A DNA stretch of 60,000 nt from Glandiceps talaboti (GCF_964340395.1 NC_135560.1:16662598-16722597), one strand, 5' to 3'; positions 51,001-53,434 are shown, counted from the stretch's first letter. Numbers and translations: made by a program. Notes: generated from the letters alone by a model not told the origin.

Positions 51001-53156
51001 AAAATTATTGCTTAATAAGGCCTGTAATGAGCTGCTTATTTATATAGCTGACTTGATCTGTTTGATTATGTTTATATCACTGCTGTAATTATGATTTTCA
51101 GGATTTATCTCCCCACCACACATCAGACATTAATTAACATTCAATCCTCATCAGCTAATGCCCATATTTGGGAAGTGAATATAATAATTTAGAAGCTGAT
51201 ATTTAAATATTATTGCCCAATATTTTTTCTTCAGTCAGCCAAGGAAGACGTGAGTGGCCTAAGGTGCCTTTGTCACTATATGAGTCACTAGATAAGTAAT
51301 GACGATCCTTAGGTCACAAGCATTTTCTGTCTGAATGAAGAAAAATATTGGAGAATAACATAATTATACCAGTGCCAGTAATATCAAAGTAAAATTGGGG
51401 AAAGTAATGGCAATTTTTTTGACTCATATTTTGAACACAGTAGAACCAGTGCCGTAAACACGAGTTGTTGTGACATAGAAAGACCGGAGTATATATTCCA
51501 TATTTTTTGTTCAACTTGGCTCATGCATGGTATAATCATGACTGTAACATATGCTGATAAGTAAAGGCTGGAATAATTGCAAAAGCATGAAGTTTATGTG
51601 CATGTTAATGGGTTTCATGTATTTACAATGTATATTACATTTAGAGTGTTGAACATTATTCACATGTAAATGAGCTATATTTCAAGATCTTTGTATTTTT
51701 TTGTACAAATGCTGTTTTTCCCAACTTGTAGTTTTTTGACGGTGTGCAAACAAATACCCCCCTGGTAGAAAGAGGAATGTATAGAGGAACATAACACAGT
51801 TCACATAAGACTGTATCAGCAGTAGATTCAAATGATGGTAGCTCAGGAATGAAGCAAGCCTCCTGGTATAACCCAGATTGAACAGTTTTCAGCAAAGCAC
51901 AACTTATTGATCATTTTAGTTGACGTGTTCTAACTAACATGTTCCTTTTCCTAAATTTTGTCCCCAGAGTGTCCTCAGTGCCTTGATCACCTGCCGGACA
52001 ACTTTGAGGAGCTCTTTTGTGACAACGCAGTTTTCAAAGCCAAGATTCATGGAACTAAGGGCCAGATCAAAATGATGGAAAATTTCAGTTTCAAACCAGA
52101 AGATGGAGAGGAAGAAGAAAAGGAGAATTTAGATAGAATTTTTGAACCACTCTTTCCAAAAGGATGCACTTGTCCGCAATTAGATTCAGAAAATGGTAAG
52201 ATAACAATTCAGTTGCAACAAAATTGATGAGTGTCATATTTCTTACAACCAGTGACAGGCAACCAATAACAAGCAGAACTCGCTACAAACAGGGATAGTA
52301 AACAATTGGCATAACATGTTAGAATAACAATTTTATGACCTCTTTACGTGTACTTGAAATTCTGGAGAACTTGAAATTCGTCTGTGAATATGAGCTGGGT
52401 TGTCGGTGGCCGAGTGGTTAAACCACTTGCCTCTTACCACTGCGGTCGGGGTTCGAACCCCATTCAGGGTTTGATTAAATTTACCACGCTGTAAGTAAAA
52501 AGAGTGTTGTTCAGTTTGACTCTACTGACCAACGCAGATTTTCCTCGGGTATTCCGGGGTCCTCCTGCATTAACACTGAACCCATGAAGGATGGCCCTCA
52601 CTGGACTTCTTGGGAGACAAGTGTTTATATGCTTAAAGAACTATCCAGTATAAATAAAGATTATTATTATTATTAGCTATTATATAAAAAGGCACTACAA
52701 GTATTTTTATCAAATGATGGCATGTAATGCACATCTCTGTACTGCAAATATACCGTGTCAAGTGTCATTGAACCCAGTTCAGTAAATTTCTCTGTTTCAA
52801 ACATGTTCTCTTTGTTCATGCTAGCCTGTTGCTGGTTGTATATGTTGTTAGCTGTCAAGTAAATTATGTTTGGCATATGTTAGTTCATAGCTGATAACAT
52901 TTTCTGGAACTATCTGTTTGCCTTATATGTTTTTCTTCAGCTTAAAACCAAGATTTATACAAAATAACATGTTCTGTTGTTTGCATTTTGTGTAATTTCA
53001 GATTACAAAGTGTTAGTTATCAGTGATGAAAGTCAGTTCTTGCAGTTAGATGAGGAAGAATTGATTGCTGCTGATGCTTCAACCTATATCATCACCTGGG
53101 ACAGAACTCACAGGAAAATTATTGAAAATGCGTATGACGACTGTGTTAATGCTTAA
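13424..53156 (+). CDS. secreted alpha-2-macroglobulin family thioester protein (32 coding exons, 1813 aa)
   Basis: Members of this family are extracellular protease traps or opsonins. A protease cleaves the bait region and the thioester then couples to the target. I joined 32 exons whose GT-AG phases all agree (5442 coding bases). Domain order: signal peptide 1-18; MG domains with [14 protein letters not shown] (218-231); poly-Thr insert 619-638; bait-like variable stretch about 870-935 ending at ETWLW (938-942); FQPFF...PYSVIRGE; thioester PYGCGEQNM with Cys1179/Gln1182; thioester-domain phrase [11 protein letters not shown]; receptor-binding region; and a C-terminal six-Cys module (1688-1810) resembling NTR/C345C. 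The thioester-reactive position is Asn1294, as in A2M, with His at 1293. At 1813 residues it exceeds human A2M (1474). No anaphylatoxin domain is seen, so it is not a canonical C3. Phrases such as [11 protein letters not shown] are shared with A2M/CPAMD8 relatives. The start was chosen for its hydrophobic leader. Confidence 0.93.
13731..13874. repeat. hairpin element in intron 1
   Basis: GCGTTTGTTTGATTTTTTGG... at the left and ...CCAAACAAACGC at the right are inverted copies about 45-50 bp long, also sharing CTGTTTTTGAT. Total length is about 144 bp with no coding capacity: a small MITE-like hairpin. Confidence 0.65.
14940..15150 (+). repeat. interspersed repeat family A, copy 1
   Basis: Shares AAAATGGCT, GTTGATAGCA-TAATCAATAC and AAGCCTG-CTGGAC with 39825-40030 and with the reverse complement of 45962-46235. 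Intron 1. Confidence 0.7.
15328..15526 (+). CDS. A2M-like exon 2 (MG1)
   Basis: Residues 20-86, entered in phase 2 after TTCTTAATAG and left in phase 0 at CAG^GTAAAG. It begins [20 protein letters not shown], the usual first strand of the MG1 domain. Confidence 0.88.
16157..16592 (+). CDS. A2M-like exon 3 (MG1-MG2 boundary)
   Basis: Residues 87-232, from phase 0 to phase 1. It ends with the family landmark [14 protein letters not shown]. The middle (about 105-175) is rich in Cys, Asn and Gln and looks like an insertion relative to vertebrate A2M. The donor ACGG^GTATGC is followed within about 25 bases by the tail of an antisense SINE. Confidence 0.9.
16618..17010 (-). mobile_element. tRNA-derived SINE (antisense, intron 3)
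   Basis: On the minus strand the head carries an A-box-like segment (16961-16976) and a B box GGTTCGAGCCC (16926-16936). The body ends with TAAAGCGCTTTGAGCACAGA and an (AATAACAAT)-type tail at 16618-16645. It directly abuts the terminal repeats of the neighbouring retrotransposon. Confidence 0.8.
16970..18052 (-). CDS. tyrosine recombinase of DIRS/Ngaro-type element
   Basis: 360-residue frame read leftward. Tyrosine recombinases of DIRS-order elements integrate the circular cDNA into the genome. The catalytic signatures seen are Arg I in [10 protein letters not shown], the HxxR motif in [12 protein letters not shown], and the second His in [10 protein letters not shown]. The residue where the nucleophile is expected (DAxxxY) is Phe (codon at 17120-17122). 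The frame then runs into tandem 18-bp terminal repeats, so the C-terminus is a GYLVMH hexapeptide repeat, and it ends within SINE sequence. This suggests a 3'-truncated or inactivated copy. The start is uncertain because the family often overlaps RT and YR. Confidence 0.85.
   Translation of the reverse strand: MILFPGVNQQLNVLKEDLRITRLAAFRPGTRRNLITQFRSYLLFCSHFRLLPLPASAEVLSLYAQFISRSFRSSGAIVNYISGVKTLHVLLNYATDSFSAIELKLTLAGLKKSNTCTPQQKLPMTPSLLVRLNRFIDLSDTFYAAVWCAIVTGFFAFLRKSNLVPPSAKRFDPDRQLCRRDIILKKDCVLLAIRWSKTLQCHERALILPLTSSPGSVLCPVAAFSRLFSLVQVPDTAPAFSFIRHGKLVSLSQASLSRAFSKLVSLAGEDVSKFSLHSLRRGGATLAFEAGVPSELIKLHGDWRSDALSLFVCAVSNYLGMHGYLGMHGYLVMHGYLVMHGYLVMHEDCIRKIFLWRHDG
17012..17102. repeat. 18-bp terminal tandem repeat of the DIRS-like element
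   Basis: Five units: one at 17012 (first bases diverged), then 17031, 17049, 17067 and 17085; the last two read GCATTCCC instead of GCATAACC. A single copy recurs at 22708-22725 at the other end of the element. Confidence 0.9.
18053..18757 (-). other. gap between RT and recombinase ORFs
   Basis: About 700 bases, AT-rich, with no convincing frame longer than 81 codons (18065-18310). In related elements RT and YR are adjacent or overlapping, so this may be an intron, an internal split repeat or a degraded stretch. Confidence 0.5.
18758..21265 (-). CDS. reverse transcriptase-RNase H polyprotein of DIRS/Ngaro-type element
   Basis: 835 residues. The RT core shows [12 protein letters not shown] (catalytic Asp458) and FLDDF (Asp524/Asp525, the YxDD position with Leu). 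The RNase H domain shows [10 protein letters not shown] (Asp686), [12 protein letters not shown] and [14 protein letters not shown], the arrangement typical of DIRS-order Pol. The first roughly 110 residues are unusual: three diverged tandem copies of a roughly 40-residue unit, each with STD-x-x-VFECD or VFEYD and a following PMNTDS/PTDTDS-like phrase. The function of that region is unknown. Stop and start neighbour the gag ORF with a 15-base spacer. Confidence 0.92.
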   Translation of the reverse strand: MNTDLCNSVDNCVFQNSTDYKVFECDSRFHLAMPTDTDSNLVDNFSFEDSTDCTVFECDSSSHFALPMNTDSINLAVTDSSEISTDSRVFEYDASFQFSTFNVDCTAHSFPDSTVESCLKTTDDCNFDQNFVKSASFSSLYSSVCSSMQESHDSVGFMMSCDFPVSNDLVSHNCHFSDGNQYVIDRLHFRDSLFDLHSSSDISLRRNIAGTPGTPFLQPALPNSDCGTSACALGGTYEVFYYPALEHNFSHSQLQVNFAVMPSWVDPPLELWPPRSTLSVDWLVNLHTQIFSSGQPNYCGARVPVQSSLVISEWRSLLQNYSDKMVLEFLEFGWPVNYLCAPLPVTTARNHVSALRYSDHVDRFICKEVSLGATVGPLVSNPLSVPIALSPLSSVPKKGSADRRVVMDLSFPHGTSVNDGIPNDSFLGQSFHLSYPNIDALSRLINTLGRGCLLFKFDLRRAYRQLPVDPHDFHLLAYTWRDSLFVDTRLPFGLRSPALACQRTTNAIVFIFQEQGYHAVNFLDDFCGVDSTDRAHLAFAAFRNLLLQLGVEEAVDKAVFPTTSLTFIGIAVDTVSMTLQVTKDRLDEIEMLLAGWLRKKKCTKRELQVLIGKLSFVAGCVRAGRLFISRMLHTLRSVRAHRHHIFLNSNFRKDIKWWYLFIRQYNGISIIPENDWCLTDSIVATDACLSGCGGLTQSQYFHTTFPDCIAEQNLGIHSLEALTIVVAARLWGHAWAGQRIRVYCDNLDVVQVLNSGRGRDDSLLSAARELWFLAAQHEFELKAVHLAGTDNRLADCLSRWHRDPSFASDFTARTCHWGLVEVQALQEHFIYSSPF
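21281..22495 (-). CDS. gag-like ORF1 of DIRS/Ngaro-type element
   Basis: 404 residues, first ORF of the element. It has an N-terminal CSGCG...C cluster that could bind zinc, a Ser/Thr/Lys-rich middle, and a C-terminal Cys/His cluster (about the last 60 residues: RYCAAF, SCQH, HICGPC, AADCPFK). Similar Cys/His clusters occur in ORF1 of other DIRS/Ngaro elements and probably bind nucleic acid. No capsid fold can be recognised by eye. Confidence 0.75.
   Translation of the reverse strand: MSLRNCSGCGEPIQGHKGLSGRFCVARMADGESKTTDTEPESTASEDSTASTANTEGKELKHRNRKSRTTAKPGVQTQIDAITDQLNLLTNQLGSSRARNSQKEHSAKTGYNLGDLRRESRIERSMNTLLYGKSKGEVSSPASSTLTDSDSSFSHTTTSSKKKRASFQPKNKARNEHSSKMFRRSGKNKSHDVDGRGQLLSKGKTIRSGALRRSTDRVNVYIPWPHEFVRDPTPGKADDLKYEDLSIPQFVVGELEIIQSSLRSVDTLSRLRHLQDIMTDALLYPWERVRKFHSVVLQCLEQNQLQWGDNFEHLHAKFVRNPPTLNSSHASSTKGERRTRYCAAFQSNSCQHNRDHVIDGQLEKHICGPCLRLRRQEKRHAAADCPFKDKQYREQHVKINSNKD
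22674..22725. repeat. right terminus of DIRS-like element
   Basis: Contains the 12-bp palindrome GAGTAATTACTC (22674-22685) and one CCATGCATAACCAAATAA unit (22708-22725), both echoed at the left end. Confidence 0.7.
22819..23600. mobile_element. non-autonomous inverted-repeat transposon with 9-bp TSD (MULE-like)
   Basis: Ends TAGACTGTCGACAGTCGTTCATGCC... and ...GGCATGAATGACTGTCGACAGTCTA are inverted repeats that include the 14-bp palindrome GACTGTCGACAGTC. The element is flanked by ACAATATGG on both sides (22810-22818 and 23601-23609), an apparently perfect 9-bp duplication. A third copy of the end sequence lies internally (about 23158-23224) and a (TAA)n SINE-like tail sits at 22978-23075. 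There is no transposase frame. A 9-bp TSD fits Mutator-like elements; superfamily by TSD length only. Confidence 0.85.
22978..23075 (-). repeat. SINE tail fragment
   Basis: (TAA)n followed by TATTTATTTCTTTAAAAACGCTTTACA...CAAAGCGCTT; in reverse complement this is the AAGCGCTTTG...(TTA)n end of invertebrate SINEs. No head is found. Confidence 0.5.
23610..25244. other. rest of A2M intron 3
   Basis: AT-rich intron sequence without a recognisable gene. A short frame at 24822-25010 ends ...[18 protein letters not shown] and could be an old retroposon remnant, but I cannot place it. Confidence 0.4.
25245..25300 (+). CDS. A2M-like exon 4 (MG2)
   Basis: Residues 232-250 ([19 protein letters not shown]), the strand after the QTDKP landmark. 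Phase 1 to 0, ATG^GTAAGT. Confidence 0.9.
25459..25607. repeat. (TG)n microsatellite, interrupted
   Basis: Two long TG runs separated by TGCATGCTA and GACTGACC, followed by a degenerate GCACACATGT/GTGCGTGC stretch. It lies in intron 4, sense orientation TG. Confidence 0.95.
25757..25943 (+). CDS. A2M-like exon 5 (MG2)
   Basis: Residues 251-313. Contains [15 protein letters not shown], matching the DPxGNRIxQW family motif, and the closing TQTFDVEEY. Ends TATG^GTAAGA in phase 1. Confidence 0.92.
26144..26174. repeat. perfect inverted repeat, 14-bp arms, 3-nt loop
   Basis: ATGCCAACTGTGGT - TAG - ACCACAGTTGGCAT, just upstream of the 33-bp minisatellite. Confidence 0.95.
26200..26728. repeat. 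33-bp minisatellite in intron 5
   Basis: About 15 units of a 33-bp repeat with core CCAGTAGGAAAGGGACATTG then TTTTCCATACGTA (exact 33-bp spacing at 26627, 26660 and 26693). A longer variant containing CGACATAACATACCATTGGG occurs twice, 107 bp apart (26411 and 26518), giving a higher-order pattern. Because 33 is a multiple of three and the unit has no stops in several frames, both strands are open. One + frame ([11 protein letters not shown] per unit) continues into exon 6. Confidence 0.95.
26784..26868 (+). CDS. A2M-like exon 6 (MG3 start)
   Basis: Residues 313-341: [20 protein letters not shown] followed by TIDVKVCGV. Joined to exon 7 it gives [13 protein letters not shown] chose the donor GGCGT^GTATGT because it keeps the YTYG motif in frame. 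Confidence 0.92.
26884..26980 (-). repeat. degenerate SINE 3' fragment
   Basis: In reverse complement it reads ...TATTAATTGTAAAAGTACTTTGAGCACTTTGAAATTATTATTATA, closely paralleling the 3' part of the SINE at 16618-17010. Confidence 0.6.
26981..27688. other. rest of A2M intron 6
   Basis: AT-rich intron, no further feature seen. Confidence 0.5.
27689..27803 (+). CDS. A2M-like exon 7 (MG3)
   Basis: Residues 341-379, starting [19 protein letters not shown], the typical MG3 turn. Phase 2 to 0, CAG^GTAAAG. Confidence 0.92.
28047..28451 (+). CDS. A2M-like exon 8 (MG3-MG4)
   Basis: Residues 380-514, the longest exon after exon 3. Contains [20 protein letters not shown] and [20 protein letters not shown], the MG4 start seen throughout the family. 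CAG^GTAAGT. Confidence 0.93.
28592..28975. mobile_element. small inverted-repeat element in intron 8
   Basis: Starts AGGCCTAAAAAAAATATACT and ends ...ACCACATAATTTTTTTAGGCCT, inverted ends of about 25 bp enclosing T-rich unique sequence. No coding capacity. Target duplication not clear. Confidence 0.55.
28976..29822. other. rest of A2M intron 8
   Basis: Begins with an AATAATAATAACAATAATAATCTTTATTTG stretch at about 28998-29030 that looks like an antisense SINE tail. The remainder has nothing recognisable. Confidence 0.4.
29823..30056 (+). CDS. A2M-like exon 9 (MG4-MG5)
   Basis: Residues 515-592. Contains [20 protein letters not shown], the MG5 start (SPSxSFLQI), and ends [12 protein letters not shown]. 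Confidence 0.93.
30646..30862 (+). CDS. A2M-like exon 10 (MG5 with poly-Thr insert)
   Basis: Residues 593-665. Begins [14 protein letters not shown], the family's MG5 strand, then carries 13 Thr, Lys-Pro and 7 Thr encoded by ACA repeats (30724-30789), followed by an acidic linker. In relatives this loop is short, so the insert is a candidate O-glycosylated hinge. Phase 0 to 1. Confidence 0.9.
30724..30789 (+). repeat. coding (ACA)n microsatellite
   Basis: Trinucleotide ACA repeat inside exon 10, interrupted by AAACCA, so it encodes Thr13-Lys-Pro-Thr7. Confidence 0.97.
30870..30893. repeat. (ATTCA)n short array
   Basis: Four to five ATTCA units just after the exon 10 donor; it may be the tail of an antisense retroposon whose body I cannot define. 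Confidence 0.6.
31085..31620 (+). repeat. interspersed repeat with CCGTCCGT head, copy 2
   Basis: Shares the order poly-G/CCCCTCAGGACG-type GC head, CTTATAGATTGG, CCGTCCGTG, GCCATTTCTTGGA and CTTCAAACTT with 9440-9865. A roughly 115-bp internal unit (CAAAACTACTGGGCAGATTG...) is duplicated. Intron 10. Confidence 0.75.
31954..32156 (+). CDS. A2M-like exon 11 (MG6 start)
   Basis: Residues 665-732. Contains [20 protein letters not shown], the highly conserved VxYYVRxDGExVADS motif. Phase 1 to 0, GAG^GTGAGA. Confidence 0.94.
32863..32998. repeat. hairpin repeat family C, diverged copy
   Basis: CCAAAATTTTTCTTCTTTCAGCC ... CCCTTAGGTCAC-TGTATTTTCC ... AAAAACATTGGG follows the same layout as 51213-51360 and 59869-60000. 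Intron 11. Confidence 0.55.
33051..33200 (+). CDS. A2M-like exon 12 (MG6)
   Basis: Residues 733-782. Contains [20 protein letters not shown], equivalent to the A-x-DKSVxLM motif. ATG^GTAATT. Confidence 0.94.
33534..33749 (+). CDS. A2M-like exon 13 (MG6, basic insert)
   Basis: Residues 783-854. Begins [11 protein letters not shown], then has a Trp/Gly/Arg/Lys-rich stretch ([20 protein letters not shown]) and ends [10 protein letters not shown], matching the LKAF landmark just before the bait region of A2M. The [12 protein letters not shown] stretch is an obvious potential protease target. Confidence 0.92.
33972..34306. mobile_element. full-length palindromic MITE in intron 13
   Basis: AAAAGTGGCCATATGGATGA and the following GGATTGGGTATTTA at the left are mirrored by TAAATACCCAATCCTCATCC then ATATGGCCACTTT at the right. 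The centre is also inverted (TTTGTTATTGTAAGTACAATAACAAA region). The whole roughly 335 bp folds into one hairpin. Flanks are TTA/TTAA-like, but the duplication is not certain. Confidence 0.85.
34689..34782 (+). CDS. A2M-like exon 14 (start of bait region)
   Basis: Residues 855-886. [17 protein letters not shown] followed by [13 protein letters not shown]; by position this is the beginning of the bait region. Phase 0 to 1. Confidence 0.88.
34783..35897. other. A2M intron 14
   Basis: About 1.1 kb, no recognisable exon, repeat or RNA gene. Confidence 0.5.
35898..36084 (+). CDS. A2M-like exon 15 (bait region, ends ETWLW)
   Basis: Residues 886-948. An acidic variable stretch ([15 protein letters not shown] ... 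[14 protein letters not shown]) leads to [15 protein letters not shown], the family anchor closing the bait region. The acceptor may be at 35898 or three bases later; both keep frame. Donor ATTGG^GTAAGT. Its last 40-odd bases are copied three times in the following intron. Confidence 0.9.
37162..37440 (+). pseudogene. three tandem copies of the exon 15 3' end plus intron start
   Basis: Segments at about 37162-37260, 37266-37346 and 37381-37440 each repeat CTTCC-(C)A-AAACATGGCTATGGATG then TTAGAAATTATTGGGTAAGT and the first bases of intron 15 (compare 36042-36120). The first two keep the consensus GTAAGT donor; in the third it reads GCAAGT and the exon part has a 2-base insertion. Copy 2 also has an acceptor-like CTTCCCAG, which would give a 31-base, frame-breaking micro-exon. 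Confidence 0.92.
37529..37757 (+). CDS. A2M-like exon 16
   Basis: Residues 948-1024. Contains [20 protein letters not shown] and [19 protein letters not shown], hallmark A2M phrases after the bait region. Phase 2 to 0. Confidence 0.95.
38285..38539 (+). CDS. A2M-like exon 17
   Basis: Residues 1025-1109. Contains [20 protein letters not shown] and [11 protein letters not shown], the MG7-CUB-like stretch with the paired Cys typical of A2M (CICANG...). GAG^GTAAGA. Confidence 0.94.
39169..39220 (+). CDS. A2M-like exon 18
   Basis: Residues 1110-1127: [17 protein letters not shown], the conserved VEPEGxxxExTxSxxxCPS phrase before the thioester domain. Phase 0 to 1. Confidence 0.93.
39688..39783 (+). 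CDS. A2M-like exon 19
   Basis: Residues 1127-1159. [20 protein letters not shown] then GVVSVI, the strand entering the thioester domain. Phase 1 to 1. Confidence 0.94.
39825..40030 (+). repeat. interspersed repeat family A, copy 2
   Basis: Same order of motifs as 14940-15150: GATGTCATTTCCTGCAG, AAAATGGCTGAACA, GTTGATAGCAGTAATCAATA, AAGCCTGACTGGA. Intron 19. Confidence 0.7.
40128..40280. repeat. (ACAGT/GCAGT)n pentanucleotide array
   Basis: About 30 pentamers AGTAC/AGTGC with transition to AATAC near 40275, then scattered units to about 40380. It lies in intron 19 and leaves several frames open on both strands; none is a gene. Confidence 0.97.
40470..40646 (+). CDS. A2M-like exon 20 (thioester)
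   Basis: Residues 1159-1218. [20 protein letters not shown] then [10 protein letters not shown]. The Cys and Gln of the internal thioester are at 40529-40531 and 40538-40540 (Cys1179, Gln1182), both intact. Confidence 0.97.
41040..41121 (+). CDS. A2M-like exon 21
   Basis: Residues 1218-1245: [20 protein letters not shown] then DPEGST, nearly invariant in the family. Phase 1 to 2. Confidence 0.96.
41155..41234. repeat. (TG)40 microsatellite
   Basis: Uninterrupted TG run starting 34 bases after the exon 21 donor. Confidence 0.98.
41370..41500 (+). repeat. interspersed repeat family E, copy 1
   Basis: Shares TCTGGTCTTGGTGCAGTA / TTTATTTCAT-TAGACAAAA-GTAGCAAGAAATTG with 50318-50440. Intron 21. 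Confidence 0.6.
41594..41753 (+). CDS. A2M-like exon 22
   Basis: Residues 1245-1298. [12 protein letters not shown] ... [20 protein letters not shown] then NKRLK. Asn1294 occupies the thioester-reactive position (His in C3), preceded by His1293. Phase 2 to 0. Confidence 0.95.
42018..42092 (+). CDS. A2M-like exon 23
   Basis: Residues 1299-1323: [20 protein letters not shown], the helix after the GG turn of the thioester domain. Confidence 0.95.
42567..42726 (+). CDS. A2M-like exon 24
   Basis: Residues 1324-1377. [10 protein letters not shown] and [17 protein letters not shown], thioester-domain helices. Phase 0 to 1. Confidence 0.94.
43060..43175. repeat. possible degenerate copy of hairpin repeat family C
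   Basis: CAAAACCCAAACTGAGTTCACAAGTATTTTTTGGCTGAATGAG ... ATATTGG resembles the right half of 59869-60000; the left half is poor. Intron 24. Confidence 0.3.
43371..43600 (+). CDS. A2M-like exon 25
   Basis: Residues 1377-1453. [13 protein letters not shown] ... [18 protein letters not shown], the closing part of the thioester domain. Phase 1 to 0. Confidence 0.96.
43640..44095. repeat. C-rich degenerate minisatellite in intron 25
   Basis: Roughly 65-75 base units, each with a poly-C run followed by AACATATTCCTACAAATAC-like sequence (near 43680, 43750, 43820, 43890, 43940, 44015 and 44075). C-runs reach 13-18 bases on the sense strand. Confidence 0.7.
44638..44850 (+). CDS. A2M-like exon 26
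   Basis: Residues 1454-1524. [16 protein letters not shown] ... [20 protein letters not shown], then GVGCALMQ, a CUB-domain strand that carries an A2M signature. Confidence 0.95.
44909..45010. repeat. (TG)n microsatellite, interrupted by GATGTGAG
   Basis: Two or three TG runs with GATGTGAG breaks, starting 59 bases after the exon 26 donor, sense orientation. Confidence 0.95.
45476..45627 (+). CDS. A2M-like exon 27
   Basis: Residues 1525-1575. [20 protein letters not shown] ... KSIHICA, the start of the receptor-binding domain. Phase 0 to 2. Confidence 0.94.
45780..45852. repeat. small hairpin repeat family D, copy 1
   Basis: TCCTCTTTCTCCCAACTTGT ... CAAACAAATACCCCCT-GGGAGAAAGAGGA; inverted ends TCCTCTTTCTCCC. 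Related to 51705-51790. Intron 27. Confidence 0.7.
45962..46235 (-). repeat. interspersed repeat family A, copy 3 (inverted, partly duplicated)
   Basis: Reverse complement shares ATGATGTCATCAGCAGAGA, AAAATGGCTGGACA, GCCAAGTGCAGT and GCAGTAATCAATAC-AATGTACTAAAGGCAGAAATAAG with the other copies. The last roughly 75 bases are present twice. Confidence 0.7.
46348..46510 (+). CDS. A2M-like exon 28
   Basis: Residues 1575-1629. [20 protein letters not shown] ... KVIFYFDE, the hallmark receptor-binding-domain phrase (SNMAIVDVKMVSGF in A2M). Confidence 0.96.
46511..47228. other. A2M intron 28
   Basis: No repeat or gene recognised; a weak inverted pair CCTCTGTGTCGTC / CAGAGACACAACA occurs near 46645-46725. 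Confidence 0.4.
47229..47331 (+). CDS. A2M-like exon 29
   Basis: Residues 1630-1664. [20 protein letters not shown] then ASVYDYYDT, corresponding to VKPAxVxVYDYYE, the usual end of A2M. Phase 0 to 1. Confidence 0.96.
48058..48126 (+). CDS. A2M-like exon 30
   Basis: Residues 1664-1687: [20 protein letters not shown], a linker between the receptor-binding domain and the C-terminal Cys module. Phase 1 to 1. Confidence 0.88.
48245..48545. repeat. minisatellite in intron 30
   Basis: Degenerate repeats of TGAACACTTTCCTGTCAAC-GAAACTCTAA, with a roughly 105-bp higher-order unit (CACCTCTA-TGAACACTCTGT at about 48338 and 48443). Confidence 0.85.
49195..49500. repeat. minisatellite in intron 30, 44-60 bp unit
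   Basis: Repeats of AATTTCAAACAGGGTCATAC then ATCATTGCAAACAGGGTTACATGTATGTGT with length variation; about seven to eight half-units. Confidence 0.85.
49501..50097. other. intron 30, unassigned stretch
   Basis: AT-rich, no feature. A frame of about 134 codons that starts in the minisatellite at 49311 is a product of the repeat. Confidence 0.4.
50098..50215 (-). repeat. interspersed repeat family B, copy 2
   Basis: Reverse complement matches 8035-8155 (ACTTGCAATCCAAA, GAGCATGCTCAGATG, ATGGGATTAT-TG). Intron 30. Confidence 0.7.
50318..50440 (+). repeat. interspersed repeat family E, copy 2
   Basis: Matches 41370-41500 over GCAGTA-GTTT, TTATTTCATTTTAGACAAAA and GTAGCAAGAAATTG. Intron 30. Confidence 0.6.
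50441..51212. other. intron 30, unassigned stretch
   Basis: No gene, RNA or clear repeat recognised. Confidence 0.4.
51213..51360. mobile_element. hairpin repeat family C, best copy (MITE-like)
   Basis: TTATTGCCCAATATTTTTTC at the left and GAAAAATATTGGAGAATAA at the right are inverted, as are the inner GTGGCCTAAGG / CCTTAGGTCAC segments, so about 148 bp folds on itself. No frame. Related copies lie at 59869-60000 and 32863-32998. Confidence 0.8.
51705..51790. repeat. small hairpin repeat family D, copy 2
   Basis: CCCAACTTGTAGTTTTTTGA ... CAAACAAATACCCCCCTGGTAGAAAGAGGA, parallel to 45780-45852. Confidence 0.65.
51968..52195 (+). CDS. A2M-like exon 31 (NTR/C345C-like module, first part)
   Basis: Residues 1687-1763. 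CPQC, then [18 protein letters not shown], an acidic [10 protein letters not shown] loop, and [14 protein letters not shown]. The C-x-C pair preceded by a central Cys and the FC-x-x-x-VFKAKI strand follow the netrin/C345C pattern. Phase 1 to 1. Confidence 0.88.
52391..52678 (+). mobile_element. tRNA-derived SINE (intron 31)
   Basis: A box TGGCCGAGTGG (52407-52417), B box GGTTCGAACCC (52450-52460), a body with TTTTCCTCGGGTATTCCGGG, and a tail AATAAAGATTATTATTATTA ending near 52678. The Leu/Ser-type tRNA head and (ATT)n tail are complete. It differs in body sequence from the SINE at 16618-17010. Confidence 0.9.
53002..53156 (+). CDS. A2M-like exon 32 (end of NTR-like module, stop)
   Basis: Residues 1763-1813. 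[20 protein letters not shown] ... [17 protein letters not shown] then DDCVNA, stop TAA 53154-53156. The YxVxxxx...V/IxxW...C arrangement matches the last strands and final Cys of NTR domains. Confidence 0.9.
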
Positions 53157-53199
53157 CTGTAGACAATGACCCTTCGCTGATGATAGCTAACAAAAGACA

Positions 53200-53200
<1 letters not shown>

Positions 53201-53234
<34 letters not shown>
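53201..53234. repeat. (TG)n microsatellite in 3' UTR
   Basis: About 17 TG units, sense orientation, 45 bases after the stop codon. Confidence 0.97.
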
Positions 53235-53236
<2 letters not shown>

Positions 53237-53434
53237 AAAGAGACAGAGAGAGCAAGACTATATGCATGTGATCATGACAAGATGATAAATTTTATGAGAT
53301 AAATCATCAAGTTATAACAATAATTTGGCTTCGGCAGCAATGCCATCATCATTTTATACCATGTGCATTGATAGCATTATATCTGTGTTGTTTAACAAGC
53401 TGCACTTCTCAAGAACATGCATTGTATGAAAAAC

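Noticed and set aside
52400-52470. Functional tRNA gene
   Set aside because: A and B boxes are present but the acceptor stem does not pair and a SINE body with (ATT)n tail follows.
13424-53156. Complement C3/C4/C5 orthologue
   Set aside because: No anaphylatoxin domain, Asn rather than His at the reactive position, and A2M-type phrases throughout; only the C-terminal module is complement-like.
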